From contig LLCB01000021.1 in the NCBI GenBank assembly GCA_001414345.1, positions 1-64,000 of the forward strand: a stretch of DNA of 64,000 bases, in the 5' to 3' direction. Under the pieces are notes generated by a model. It worked only from the letters and a program-made list of their open reading frames with translations. It made no database searches and was not told the origin of the DNA. A program made the translations under genes and the position numbers. Shown one piece after another: positions 35,458 to 49,084 of this stretch. Each line of letters opens with the position of its first letter. Within the stretch, counting starts at the first letter, position 1. The stretch comes from Hymenoscyphus infarciens (Eukaryota; Ascomycota; Leotiomycetes; Helotiales; Helotiaceae).

Positions 35458-36817
35458 GTTGAGTTTGTGATGTGCCCGCAATTCTGTTGAAAAGTGGATT
35501 TGGTTTGACTGGCCTGCGTGGCAAGCAAGAACTGGATATGTTTATCGAGGCTGAGAAAGATGATGCCGGAAATAGAAAATCGTCGCTTAACCTACCGCAA
35601 AGTCCGATTTTATTTCTGGGTCGAGGCACGTGAGAGAATATGCCGATGAAAGGCCGACACGAGATTCCATTAGGCGCCGAAGACGGCGCTTCACAATGGA
35701 AGACTCGAAAAACACCAAAATATTCACAATATTGATGTATACTGAGATACGTTATCTGAATCCGAATCCAGCTAGATTTTGTCTTACACACCACTGATTT
35801 GTTTCCAGTCAGTTCCGCGGCTGTCATGCCATTCAGAACAGCGTTTGTGACTCCATACAGACGAAGTTGAAACGCGCTTCCGTGGAAATGCGCCTATCCA
35901 ATTGTTTCTCGCCCCAACGACAGCTCGAAACAAACCACGAAAACTCATTTCATCGTACACCTCTTGGCAGGCCATGCAAATTCTCCTCGAAGTGGTGATT
36001 GGGTAGAATCGCTCGCCTTCACGGCGGTTCCTCGTAGATCATCGCTGCCATCCAATGCTTTCAGCTTCACCCTTACGCGACGAAGCTTGAACCAGTGAAC
36101 CACACTGATAATCGCCTCGAGTTGAGGCTTCCTGAGTGTCACTATTGTCAACTCTATGGGTTGGGCCCTACAATACGTGGGACTTTGGCAGGCCTTGAAA
36201 CCGTGCTTCATCGTCCGACTGATGACAGCGTCCAGTCAAGTCACTCGAAACTTCAACAGACCGTGAGATGCATGTCTTTGCTATGATCAAGCTTTCAACT
36301 CCCGCATGGATGGTTTAAAAAAGTAGCCTATGGGAACAACTCCAAGCTCGCGCCAAGGGGTGGAACAGTCAAAGGCCTGTACCCCCGCAAAATCTTGACA
36401 ATAGCTGGCCCAGGCTAGGTCCTATTGTTCGTTTGTCTGGCGTCTCCAAGTTTCTTATTCACCTCTCCCATCATATACCTACTCATTGTTTCCTATTGTC
36501 AACCACGACAAAAGATCTTTCCATTCATTGTGTCGCACTGACAATGGGGTCGTAGCCTCAATAACTTTTCTTTCTACTGTAGTATTTAATCCATTCTCTA
36601 CCTTAACCATCTTCTTGCTCTTCTGCGAATCGTTCAATCTCTCACGAAACCAATTCTTTCGAGTCAAATCCAATACCAAATTACTGCAGGCAGTACATTC
36701 TCACAAGTTCATTTCTTCCAACTTTCCAATCACTCACAGAGTGTTAGTATAATAAAATCCCAACCCTTATAAATATAAGCTAATAAGCAAAAGTCGAGTG
36801 CTCTCACTTAATACACG
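35458..36817. other. Intergenic between SERF and the four-TM protein, no gene seen
   Basis: About 1.36 kb between divergent genes. Open frames of 60-127 codons overlap on both strands without motifs. CT-rich leader-like sequence precedes the ATG at 36818. Confidence 0.5.
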
Positions 36818-37672
36818 ATGTTCTCTCTCCACCCCGAGCACAAGATGGCTGGGCCTGGTTACATCACGCTCAATATCATTCGAGTTCTCAACATCATCTC
36901 TCTTACCCTCGTCGCCATAGCGAGTTGGGTCATGCTTGTCATGACTTTGAAGACTTCGAGTTTCTTCTTCTTTGACGGGGCCTCTCACTTCGTTACCAGC
37001 GTCGTTGCATGCTTCCTCGTTGTCTCGGAATGTAACCTCTTCCAGAGATACTTCACGAAAAACTGGCCAAACCTTGGACCTGAAGCTGGCTTTGTCCCTC
37101 TTGGACTAGCCATGGTCATTCTGGGCTTCAACACATTGGGCAACCTCAACAAACAAGCTACCAGCGTGGAGAACTTGGGTCTTGCTCTTTGGCGTATTGT
37201 CATCGCAGCAGGCATCCTTACAACTATCATCGGTGTTGCCAACATTGTCGCCACTTTCATCTTCTCAAGTATCAAACTTGGAATCACCGGCCGACAAGTC
37301 CGTGACCATGGCGCCACAACATACCCTAAGGCATCTTCCGTCTCAACCTACAGCCGCTCAAGTGGCAGTATCCGAAAGACAGAAAACACAGTTCTTCCAA
37401 GCTACAATCGTCCAACTTCTCCTGAAGATCGTCGCAAGTCTCGATTCGGTCTCAAGTTCCCTATTCGCATGTCTGGAATCGGCAAGCCATTGCAAACCAC
37501 TGATGAGCAAGTCTCAAAATGGGACGACAGAAGCTCACCAGTTGCACCTGCAGTTCAACGACCTCCCACCGCCTTGCACCCAGCTTTGAACCCTCCAGCA
37601 CCATCATACGCCAGCCGCCCACCAGCACGATCTTCGATTTACAGTGAGGTTAGCAATATGACGAGATTCTAA
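36818..37672 (+). CDS. Fungal four-TM membrane protein of unknown function
   Basis: Single exon, 284 aa. Residues about 15-180 contain four hydrophobic spans: near IIRVLNIISLTLVAIASWVM, near FVTSVVACFLVVSE, near FVPLGLAMVILGFNTLG, and near WRIVIAAGILTTIIGVANIV. They are followed by a soluble Ser/Pro/Arg-rich tail with likely phosphorylation sites and YNRPTSPEDRRKSR. The layout resembles a widespread uncharacterised ascomycete family (I believe DUF7598), but this recall is not certain. No signal peptide beyond the first span. An in-frame ATG nine codons downstream (MAGPGY) is an alternative start and resembles how relatives begin. Confidence 0.85.
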   Translation: MFSLHPEHKMAGPGYITLNIIRVLNIISLTLVAIASWVMLVMTLKTSSFFFFDGASHFVTSVVACFLVVSECNLFQRYFTKNWPNLGPEAGFVPLGLAMVILGFNTLGNLNKQATSVENLGLALWRIVIAAGILTTIIGVANIVATFIFSSIKLGITGRQVRDHGATTYPKASSVSTYSRSSGSIRKTENTVLPSYNRPTSPEDRRKSRFGLKFPIRMSGIGKPLQTTDEQVSKWDDRSSPVAPAVQRPPTALHPALNPPAPSYASRPPARSSIYSEVSNMTRF

Positions 37673-38093
37673 GAGATGAATTGCTTTGGGAGTTAGGATG
37701 GATCAATAGGCCATGGGATATATTGGAGGAGCGTGGAGTTTTCCTTTATTTTTTTGTTCAATGGTCGAAATACCCGCTCCTTTCTGGAGCAAACTTTTTA
37801 GATTCGGGGAGTTATAGGTGGTTGGAGCATTTACAGGCGTCCTAAATAATGAAATGATAAATCCCGTGTACTGAGTGCAGAAATTGAAATAAACTTGGGT
37901 ACTGTGAAGTCAAAATCGAGAGTGAAAGGTGATAGTCTAAAGAACAATGGAAATCAAGTGAAGTGAAAGTGAAAATGAAACGATGTCTAAATATAATTGC
38001 GGGGTCCAGACCTCACTGTGGACGCACGCGATCCTTGAGTAGCTCCACACCAAGCTTCAACTTTCGTTTTAAACTATTCCCCCAACCCACCGT
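37673..38093. other. Intergenic, 3' and 5' flanks
   Basis: 421 bp between the four-TM protein and guanylate kinase. A purine-rich stretch with GTGAAAGTGAAAATGAAA-type repeats lies at about 37960-37980. No gene. Confidence 0.5.
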
Positions 38094-39178
38094 ATGCTTT
38101 TTCTTCTCAGATCGGCGCGCGTAACTTTTACTCGATCCAAAATCTCGCAATTCACAAAACCACAACTACGTAAATACAGCAACATGGCACCCTGTAAGTC
38201 CTCTCATAAAACCCGTTTCCAGCTTCCCCCTTATACCCCTCCTCAACCCCCCCTCTCACCTTCCTGCTCCCCCTTCCTCAACTTATAAAACCCAGTGCCT
38301 AACAACAAACCAGTGCCCTCCGACACCCGCCCAATAATCATCTCCGGCCCCTCAGGAGTAGGAAAAGGCACACTCTACAAACTCCTCCTCGACCGTCACC
38401 CCTCCGTATTCTGCACCTCCATCTCGCACACAACCCGCGACCCACGACCAGGAGAAACCAGAGATGTCGACTACTATTATACTACTATGGGCGAATTCGA
38501 GGGGATGATTGAGCAGGGGGGTTTTGTGGAACATGCTAAGTTTGGGGGGAATAGGTATGGGACTAGTAGGAAGATGATTGAGGAGATGAAGCAGAAGGGA
38601 AGGGTTGTTGTGCTTGATATTGAGATGGAGGTATGTTTATTTTCTCAGTACTATGGGAAGCCTCGACCGGGCGAGGAGAGGAAGAGAGGAAGGGAGGAGG
38701 GGAAGGTAGGGGAGGGGCTGTTTAGCTGAGTGTTGGATTGGGCATGAGGGGCACGAGGGGTTCATTGCGGACTCTCGAGGCATTGTGCTATAGCTCTGCC
38801 TCTCCTCCCGGCCTCCCCAAAAGTCCTGGCGCAACACTTCACAGCCCTCCTTCCCCCCCTCTCCGCTTCACTGCCCAACCCCCCAAACTTCCAACACCTC
38901 CCAAGCTAACCATTCCCAAGGGAGTAAAACAAATACACGCCTCCCCCATCTCTGCACGCTACATATTCATCTCGCCCCCCTCAATGGAAATTCTCGAATC
39001 TCGTCTCCGCGGTCGGGGAACAGAGAAAGAAGATTCCATCCAGAAACGCCTCCTACAAGCAAAGAACGAATTGGAATACTCCAAAACGGAAGGGGTTCAT
39101 GATATTATTATTGTGAATGATGATCTGGAGAAGGCGTATCGAGAGATGGAAGAGTTTATTTTTGGGAAGAAGGAATAA
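38094..39178 (+). CDS. GUK1: Guanylate kinase
   Basis: Spliced model: exons 38094-38193, 38296-38630, 38921-39178; 230 aa from the first ATG or 200 aa from the in-frame ATG at 38184. Walker A GPSGVGKGT and the GMP-binding SISHTTRDPRPGE and VDYYY segments are intact. VVVLDIEMEG is assembled across intron 2, followed by SRLRGRGTEKEDSIQKR (lid). The enzyme converts GMP and ATP to GDP and ADP. The 30 residues before the second ATG (MLFLLRSARVTFTRSKISQF...) are Arg/Ser-rich, lack acidic residues and look like a mitochondrial presequence. A dual-localised product is therefore possible. Intron 2 is long for this locus (290 nt) and G/A then C-rich. Confidence 0.92.
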
Positions 39179-39747
39179 ATAAGTTGGGGAAGGGAAATGT
39201 GAATTTGGGGGCAGGGCTGTGAGGAGAGGAAGGTTGGATAAGGAGCCCGTCTGGACTATTTGTCAATCGTGAATAGTATCATGGCTGCACAGCTTGGGGA
39301 GAGTTAGTGCTGATAAGGATTGGTGGACTTGCTTTGCATATAGACCAAGAGCTGTTTTGCCTCTAGACATGGGGAGACATACACTAGAAGAACATAAAAG
39401 TGCCCACTTCACATAGACCAAATACAAAAAGAACTCGTTTGAAAAAGACTCGAGCTCCATGTTCAAGAACCTCATTGCTCTCATTCTACATCCTATCATG
39501 ACCATACGGAATCTTTACGACTAAAGTGAAATGAATTCTCAATATTAAAAAGAGAAGGCTAATTAGGCAAAAGAAGAAATATGGAGAATCCGCGCAAAGA
39601 AGACAAAGTAAAGCCCGTATCGAAGGCGGCCATTAAAAGCTCTCCTTGGCCTGCGCAAGGAAATCCCGTGAGACGCTTTTACACAAATGACCGCTTGCTG
39701 TCATAAACAACTCCATCCACCACGCCCCATAACCAAAAACTCCCCAC
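39179..39747. other. Intergenic between convergent GUK1 and septin genes
   Basis: 569 bp of 3' flanks. No gene recognised. The 80-codon minus frame at 39263-39505 has no motif. Confidence 0.5.
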
Positions 39748-40900
39748 TCAATAACCGTTCATGGTATTTCTTTGAGAGTTTCGGCTCAATTCTCGATCGG
39801 CTGCGGGAGAGATAGGTCGGCTACCAGCGTTGTGTCCACCTCCAGCTGCACTGCTCTCCTTGAGCGCAAGAAGTTGCTTGGCACGGAAAGTCTCGTAATG
39901 GATTTGAGAAGTGGTTTCGATCAAGTCTTGGAGATGGGTTCGGGTGAGGAAATTTCGGAGGTATACGAATTCGCAGTGGTTCTCGTCCTCGACGTTGATA
40001 ACACCCCATCTGTTTTGTCGTCCACGGACTTGCTTGCCTCCAACGATAATTGACTTTTCTGATCCGACGACAGCGAATGGAATGATGTTCTGGATGAAAT
40101 TAGTATTTGCATGCGTGACAAGAGACAAATGTACATACCTTGATTTGGGCATTCAAAGCGCGCTCCTCCTCGTCAAACTCATCGTTATCGTATGGGAACA
40201 TCTTCAGGTTGTGGAACGCGAACTCCTCCTTTATGCGCTCCTTGAAGGCACTTCGCTCCTCGAGTGTCAACGAATCAGACTTGGCAATAACTGGTACGAC
40301 ATTGACCACATCGGAAAGCTTCTTCAACACCACGATATCAATTGGCTTTAGCGCGTGGCCAGAAGGTTGGATGAAGAACAAGCAGCAGTGGATTCTGGTG
40401 TCCTGGATGTATCTTTCTCTCTGGGCGGTAAGCTCTTTTCGGAGGTAGGCTGAGTGTTGGTCCTTGATATATTTGACAATTGGGTCCCAGCATCTGTCGT
40501 TATTGACTTGGTCACCATATCCTGGAGTGTCAACAATGTTTAATCGTAGACGAACCCCATTCTCCTCGATAACGTGCGAAACGGTTTGGATCTCGGTGGT
40601 GGACCGTACTGGCTCATCGGGTGCGAGTCTTCCTTTCGAGTCGATCAAGTGCGAAGCAAAGATGGTGTTGATGAGTGTTGACTTTCCAAGACCAGTTTGT
40701 CCTAGAAGCAGAAAAGGTTAGCAGATGCGCAATGATTAATCGCGAACTCCAGAATTGGAGAACTCACCAACGCAGATGACGTTAAATTGGAACCCGCGCT
40801 TCAACAGCTTGCGCTCAATCTGGGTTGTGATACTATCGAAACCGACATGGCTGCGAGGGTACACCGACTGTTGGGGGGCGTGTCGGTCCATGGTGGCCAT
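39748..40900 (-). CDS. CDC10: Septin, CDC10 type
   Basis: Spliced model: exons 40900-40768, 40701-40139, 40089-39748; 345 aa. The polybasic lipid-binding stretch Q-I-E-R-K-L-L-K-R-G precedes G1 GQTGLGKST (formed across intron 1). G3 is DTPGYGD and G4 is AKSD. The septin-unique element covers the V-R-G-R-Q-N-R-W-G-V-I-N-V segment. The protein ends shortly after the GTPase/septin-unique region, without the long C-terminal coiled coil of CDC3/11/12, which supports the CDC10 group (AspD in Aspergillus). Septins form filaments at septa and hyphal tips. Introns are 66 and 49 nt. It is divergent from the bL32m gene, 355 bp apart. A second ATG three codons in is possible. Confidence 0.93.
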
Positions 40901-41255
40901 GAGTTTTGTAAAGGAGTCGGATGGGAAGAGAGAGGGTGCCTTGAAGCTCGAAAGGTGAAGGTATTATTATGGGTGGATGGTGCAACTCGAGATGAATTGT
41001 CGAAAATCAGAGGCAGAAGGGGTTCCTCCACAATTTCGTTGCTTCCCCTTTTGCGGACGCGATATTAACCACGCTAAGCCTATGTTGGGACTAGTGGCAT
41101 GCACCTGGACCCACTTAAAGTTTTTGGCCAGGGAGCGCGAAGCACTGGAGCACTGGAGCGTTTTTTGAGCTCTGAGGTTGACGACAGGAGTCGATTTTGA
41201 TAAATCAATTCAATCCAACCATCACCGGATTCATCTTCCATCACCCATATCCACC
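40901..41255. promoter_or_regulatory. Bidirectional promoter region, septin / bL32m
   Basis: 355 bp between divergent start codons, inferred to serve both genes. No specific element is claimed. Confidence 0.4.
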
Positions 41256-41851
41256 ATGGCTTCCGCTCACGTCTCGACTCGGTCAATCCTCTCGTCCTTC
41301 CTCCCACGATTATCCGCATCAACCACCACCTCCAGCACCTTCAGACATACCACTCTCTACTCACGGCAACTTTCACATCCTCTCCTTCCCTCAATCGCAA
41401 TTCCCGCATCCATACAGCTCAACGTACCGGGACTACTAGAAGGAATATGGGAGTCAATTTTACGGGCAGTGCCAAAGAAGAGGACTTCGCACATGAAGAA
41501 GAGAACGAGGCAAATGGCAGGAAAGGGATTGAAGGATGTCACATCGCTGAATAAATGTTCCGTCTGCGGAAACGTCAAGAGAGCTCATTTACTCTGCCCC
41601 TTTTGCGTAAAGGGTAGGTTTCCAGATTTTTGATACTCTATGGCCTTGGACTGACGCTAGGTGTAGAAATTCAAGATTTCTGGAGAGGAAAGCAGACTAA
41701 GCAACTGTCGGCGGAACAAATGAAGGAGCATGCGGAGCTTGTTGCCAAGGGAGAGGAGAGTACATTTGAAGCCAAAGACCGAGAGCAGAGGGTAAAGGCA
41801 GTGAAGCAGGATGTTCTTGACAAGGAGAAAGATCAGGATGTCAAGTTTTAA
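41256..41851 (+). CDS. MRPL32: Mitochondrial ribosomal protein bL32m
   Basis: Spliced model: exons 41256-41613 and 41661-41851; 182 aa. An N-terminal Ser/Arg/Thr-rich, acid-poor mitochondrial presequence spans about the first 60-70 residues. The bL32 core follows: VPKKRTSHMKKRTRQMAGKG, then a zinc ribbon CSVCGNVKRAHLLCPFC (CX2C-X9-CX2C). The exon junction gives CVKG|VEIQDFW, typical of fungal bL32m. It is a component of the mitochondrial large subunit; the yeast homologue is matured by the m-AAA protease. The intron is 47 nt (GTAGGT...GCTAG). The charged C-terminal tail is longer than in bacteria. Confidence 0.92.
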
Positions 41852-42219
41852 ACGGAGGGATACTTGAAACTCGGTATTTTAGAACAGTGCCAGAAGTTCA
41901 AAGTTGTATTGCATAGAGCATTCGGAGTTTGGAAGGGAACACCCAATTGCTATTGTTCCCACAAGAACATGTACGATGTTATGTATCTCGTGTATATCAG
42001 AAAGTAAAAGTCGTCATCTATTTCGCTGCCTTGCCAAACTTGTCAGTTCTTGAAAAACCAAGGCTGTTCCTTCCAGAAGTTCTTGGTGCAAACCGTTGTA
42101 CATATACCTAAAACCCGCTTCGATATTTCACCCCGCCAAATCCTAAAGGTTGCAACCAACATCAACCCTCCTCCCTCACACCAATATCGCGTCTGTGATA
42201 TTCCAATGAATCGGTGACA
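41852..42219. other. Intergenic, MRPL32 3' flank and SKI8 upstream
   Basis: 368 bp without a gene. The 60-codon frame at 41929-42111 has no motif. Confidence 0.5.
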
Positions 42220-43318
42220 ATGGTACGAAGACTTTCCACCTTTCAAGACCCGAAGCTAAACTTCTCTGCAGTCCAAACAATACCTCACCACGCATACGGT
42301 CGACGATGGTAAGCTGCTGGAGCTACCCCTCCAAGACTTCAACTAACGAAGAATGCAAAGCCCACCTCACCGACATCTACTCGATCGCAACAACAGGAAC
42401 CCAAATCCTCTCTGCCTCAGGAGCCTCCTCGATAAAGATACACTCCACAACCTCCCCCGATATTCCCCTCGCGCAAACCCTCAAGGGAGCCCACAAACTC
42501 GGCTGCCACCACATCGTAACCTCACGCAACGGACGCATCGCCGCGAGCGCGGGTTTCGGCGGCGAAGTCAAGATATGGAATATTTCGGAAACGGAAGAAT
42601 GGGTCGAGGAAGGCAAGATTGTGGATGGGAATAAGGCGGGGGAGATTTGGGCCATTGCTCTTAGTGAGGACGGACATTTCCTGGCGAGCACGACGTATGA
42701 TGGACGCATCAATGTCTGGGATTTGGTCGAGGGACGGAAGAAGATTAGGGAGTATGAGACCAAAGGGAGTTTTGGGATGTGTATTGATATGAGTCGGGAT
42801 GGGAAGTTTACGGCTAGTGGGCATGAGAATGGAGGGGTTTATTTGTTTAATAACGATACGGGGAGGATGGTGTACTCTTTGCCTGGTAAGCTTTCAGAGA
42901 TTGTTTAATTTTCTTGCTGTGGGATTTTGCTAATATATTTCAAGGTCTGGTCAAGCCAGTACGGACAGTGTCGTTTTCTCCAGCAGGTACTCGACTGGCA
43001 GCGGCCGGAGACGCAAGAGTTATTGCCCTTTATGATGTTCAGCATGGAGAGCAGGTGGCAAACCTTACCGGACATTCAGCTTGGATTTTCTCAGTGGATT
43101 GGAGTGATACTGGAGAGTATCTTCTGAGTGGATCATTCGACGGAAAAGTCAAAGTTTGGTCCATCGATCGAAGAGCGTGTGTGGCTACTCACAGTGAAAT
43201 CGACAAGACACTGTGGTGTGTGAAATGGTTGCCAAAGGTTTCCGGAAGAAGCGAAGCATTTGCGACGGCTGGTGCAAATCGGAGTATCTCTTTCTATAGG
43301 GAGGCAACAGGAGGTTGA
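42220..43318 (+). CDS. SKI8: Ski8/Rec14-like WD40 protein
   Basis: Spliced model: exons 42220-42222 (ATG only), 42272-42308, 42361-42885, 42945-43318; 312 aa. Splicing ATG straight to 42272 gives MSKQYLTTHTVDDAHLTDIY, the usual ascomycete Ski8 beginning. Both short introns (49 and 52 nt) have GT/AG ends and CTAA-type branch sites. WD40 repeats follow, with clear W-D or W-S endings: GGEVKIWNI, DGRINVWDL, NGGVYLFNN, DARVIALYD, DGKVKVWSI, and a last incomplete blade. Ski8 is part of the Ski complex, which feeds mRNA to the cytoplasmic exosome, and has a meiotic role in recombination. It is convergent with the resolvase gene. Confidence 0.88.
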
Positions 43319-43566
43319 GAGGTACACGTGGGAAGAGTTACAGATTGATACGAAGACAATTCAATCATACACTGGCAAAGAAAATAGCTACATCGATTCG
43401 GGAGAAATCGAAGCAACGGTACCAGCTTCTTTTCCTGGAGCAATAACATTCTTGTGTCGTTTGATGAAGCTTGCGATTGCTCAACATCCAGACTACATAG
43501 ACACAAGCAATATAATGGGAGCTTTACCATGGGATTGAGTATTCTTGTGGTTTTTTTTAAAACAAT

Positions 43567-44700
43567 TCAAGTTACGGGAATCCTGGCAGGTTTAAGACGG
43601 ATAACTGAGTTTTCTGGCTTACCTCTAATCAGAATTGGTGGAGGTGGCTCAGCCAACTCTTCTTTCACTGCAAACTCATCATCTAACAGCGCTTCTACGC
43701 CGTGTACTAATGCAGTTCTCTTGTTCCTCTCCCATGCTATCCAAGCCATGCCCTGTAGAAAGGAATCTGCCAGGTCATCCAACTTGCCCATCTTTTCCCC
43801 TGCCTTGAGTTCTACAGCTGGCCCACCCCCTGGAGCTCGATTCCATTTTGCCAAATAAGCCTTCGCAACCAACTCTGCCTGTTTACTTCCCAAAGTAACC
43901 CGCTCTTCGTTTTCCAGCCATCTTTTGACCAAATCAATCTTGTGACCTTTGTTCTTGAGTTTCACACTCTGCGTTTTTCTTTCTTTCCCAGAGGGCTCGG
44001 GTGATTTATCCCATTCATCCCCGTTAAGCCAGTAATTGCTGGCCTGGCCCGGAGAAATAGCAATAACCTCTCCTTTGAATATGCCCTCCTCTTTCAGAGT
44101 ACATAGTACAGCGTGTAAAATTGTCTCCAACATATTGACCCGCAAAGTCCACTCAAGGACATTACCAGCACCCATACTACGGAAGCGTTGACGTTCGATG
44201 AGAATGTATTTCGGATCCAACAGGAGAAGTCGGTTTCGTAGAAGCTTATACGCCGTAAGTGACATCGTAGCAGGAGTAAACGATTCCTTCTCCGCCTCTT
44301 TACTCAATATCCTCTCCGCAGTCTCGGGCATCTCGGCATCCTTCAAAGATTCTTCGACCTCGACTGGTGGTGTGGAAACAGCAAGGCGATGCCACTCCCT
44401 CACAATCGGAAACTTCTCCGCACTCGGCTTCGCTATCCTGATCTTCCTCCTCCTCTTCCGTGGGATCTCCAGGACGCAATATGCTAGATTTCGGATCCCC
44501 ATATCGATGCTGAGGACGCGGATGGGCGCTCCTTTCAGCTTGCCGCGGGTGCCAGAGGTTTTGATCTCGGCGGTTTTGAGGAGCTCATCGTTGATTCGGG
44601 CTGCGATGAGGGCTTTGGTTCCGGAGCTTTGAACGCCGCATTTGAAGGCTACTTGTTTGAGCTGGGCGAGGCTGAAAGAGAGGGGGACTTGGATTGTCAT
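43567..44700 (-). CDS. CCE1: Mitochondrial Holliday junction resolvase, Cce1/Ydc2 family
   Basis: Single exon, 377 aa. An N-terminal SAP-like helical segment (residues about 8-45, with CGVQSSGTKALIAARI) precedes the RNase H-fold nuclease core. Core motifs: VLSIDMGIRNLAYCVLE with the first catalytic Asp; ILIERQRFRS with a catalytic Glu; and KLDDLADSFLQGMAWIAW with the C-terminal catalytic Asp residues. This matches S. cerevisiae Cce1 and S. pombe Ydc2, which resolve four-way junctions in mitochondrial DNA. An insert around residues 90-145 is Glu-rich and variable. No obvious cleavable presequence, although the N-terminus has no acidic residues before about residue 38. Confidence 0.92.
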   Translation of the reverse strand: MTIQVPLSFSLAQLKQVAFKCGVQSSGTKALIAARINDELLKTAEIKTSGTRGKLKGAPIRVLSIDMGIRNLAYCVLEIPRKRRRKIRIAKPSAEKFPIVREWHRLAVSTPPVEVEESLKDAEMPETAERILSKEAEKESFTPATMSLTAYKLLRNRLLLLDPKYILIERQRFRSMGAGNVLEWTLRVNMLETILHAVLCTLKEEGIFKGEVIAISPGQASNYWLNGDEWDKSPEPSGKERKTQSVKLKNKGHKIDLVKRWLENEERVTLGSKQAELVAKAYLAKWNRAPGGGPAVELKAGEKMGKLDDLADSFLQGMAWIAWERNKRTALVHGVEALLDDEFAVKEELAEPPPPILIRGKPENSVIRLKPARIPVT

Positions 44701-45797
44701 GTATAGTATGGAGTGTACTGGTGGAAGCTTTTTTGTAGTCTGGCCCGGGGGAGACGTTTCAGGGGTGAGCTTGATAAGGCTGAGAAGTAACTAGGCCTAA
44801 AAGAGGTTTGAAAAAGCTATTCTCAAACATGAATTTTACTATTTTTTGGCAACTGATCAGAGATTACAAGAAACCTGACCCTTTTAGACGATTCCCTTTT
44901 CTATGTTGCTTACGATGACCGGTTACCCCAAGACACAAGCCTACGAAGCGAGATGGGTTGTGCTAGCTCCAGAACCTCTTTCTTCCTTCTCAATCTTCCT
45001 TCTCAACATTTAATTTGAGTACGCCGGAGAGTTTCGATATCGAGCGATGTTGTCTTTTCTTCGTATGCAACATTGTCAAACTTCCGAGCAAAAGCACGTC
45101 GGGACAAAAAAACTATCAGTCAACTGATTCAGCTGTGTCATTTTGATCAGCTCCTTCAATTGGACATCCCTTGGATTTTCAATTGAGCCGACGGGATGCA
45201 TACTCTTCTTTTCCCATCGGGGACATGTGTGTTCTGGTGCCTTTTTCTACAACGTTGTTTCTCAATTTCGCTCTGCTTACTGCAGCTAGCCGTTATTTTC
45301 TGTGTTACTATCTCAATATTTCAACCCATCTGAGTTCCTTTCTTCCTTCTCGGGATCCTTTTCCGGGGATGTTTTCGTGTACTCTTCAGCTTCGAGTTCC
45401 CAATTGCCATTTTTGCCTCTTTACTATTCGTTCTGCCGCTCTCAGAATCGACACAACTACCTATTTTGGTAGAGACAACAGGGTCTCAGTACGTAGCCTT
45501 GCATATCTGTACGCCGATCGTTCCCCAGCCTCGGTTGTTTATGCTCAAGAACGCAGTCAGACGGGCTGGATAAATTAATACTAGGATTCTGTGTGACTGG
45601 AAAAGAAGAGGTTGGTCTGTCGTGGGCTTGCTTATAAGTTCTATTCGCTGGTATGTTGGATTTTTACTTTCGATCAACAATGAATTGAGCATTCGGAGTC
45701 ATCAATAGTAGCTCAATTGAACCCCTCATCCCTCTTACAATTCTTTACTGTTTGATCACAACTCCCACTCCAACTACCCAAAGACTTCTTTTCCACA
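44701..45797. other. Intergenic between CCE1 and the CFEM gene
   Basis: 1.1 kb between divergent genes. A 135-codon plus frame (45171-45578) is present, but its translation has no motif and irregular composition. I do not call it a gene. Confidence 0.5.
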
Positions 45798-46325
45798 ATG
45801 AAGCTCTCTACACCCTCCATCTTTCTAGCTCTTGCGGCTCTCGTCTTCGCCCAAGATCTCCCTCCAGATCTACCACCCTGTGCAGTATGCTTTCCAAAAT
45901 CCATTCCATTTCTTCTTTCCAAAAAACTAACACCCCACCAGCAAGCCTGCGCCGAGCCCTTCTTCGATTCGACATTCAATACCTTCGCCAACTGCAACAC
46001 CCGCGACGTAGCGTGCGTATGTACAAACGCAAGCTTCATCACCTTAATCAGCTGCTGCATTTCCCAAACTTGCAATGCCACAGACCAACAAACAGCAGTC
46101 GATTTCGGAAACAATTTGTGTAGTCAGGTTGTGATTCCCGGCACTCCCCCACTACCATCTTCTGCAAGTTGTCCGCCGAGTTCGTATCCGACTCCTGCTC
46201 CTACCCCGCCATCTACCTATACAAATCCACCATCTGTTACTGTTACCCCATCTGCTTGTTCGGCACCTACCCCGACGAGTGCGGGGAGTTATAGGGTTAG
46301 GGGAAGGATGGTGGGAAGAGTGTGA
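45798..46325 (+). CDS. Secreted CFEM-domain protein
   Basis: Spliced model: exons 45798-45884 and 45942-46325; 156 aa. The signal peptide MKLSTPSIFLALAALVFAQ is followed by a CFEM domain: LPPCAQAC (spanning the 57-nt intron), then an N-C segment, then VACVC, SCC, TC and a closing LC. The Asp in A-T-D-Q-Q sits where CFEM proteins bind haem iron or stabilise the fold. Nine cysteines are present, one more than the usual eight, because of the SCC pair. A Pro/Ser/Thr-rich tail ends in SYRVRGRMVGRV. It has no hydrophobic GPI signal, so the protein is probably released rather than anchored, unless a 3' exon was missed. CFEM proteins serve in haem uptake, surface structure or host interaction. Confidence 0.85.
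   Translation: MKLSTPSIFLALAALVFAQDLPPDLPPCAVCFPKSIPFLLSKKLTPHQQACAEPFFDSTFNTFANCNTRDVACVCTNASFITLISCCISQTCNATDQQTAVDFGNNLCSQVVIPGTPPLPSSASCPPSSYPTPAPTPPSTYTNPPSVTVTPSACSAPTPTSAGSYRVRGRMVGRV

Positions 46326-49084
<2,759 letters not shown>

Noticed and set aside
42306..42360. ATG at 42306 as the Ski8 start
   Set aside because: It would read through a canonical intron (GTAAGC...CTAAC...AAAG) and give an N-terminus unlike Ski8 proteins.
45171..45578. 135-codon plus-strand frame upstream of the CFEM gene
   Set aside because: No domain, no good start context and erratic composition; likely chance.
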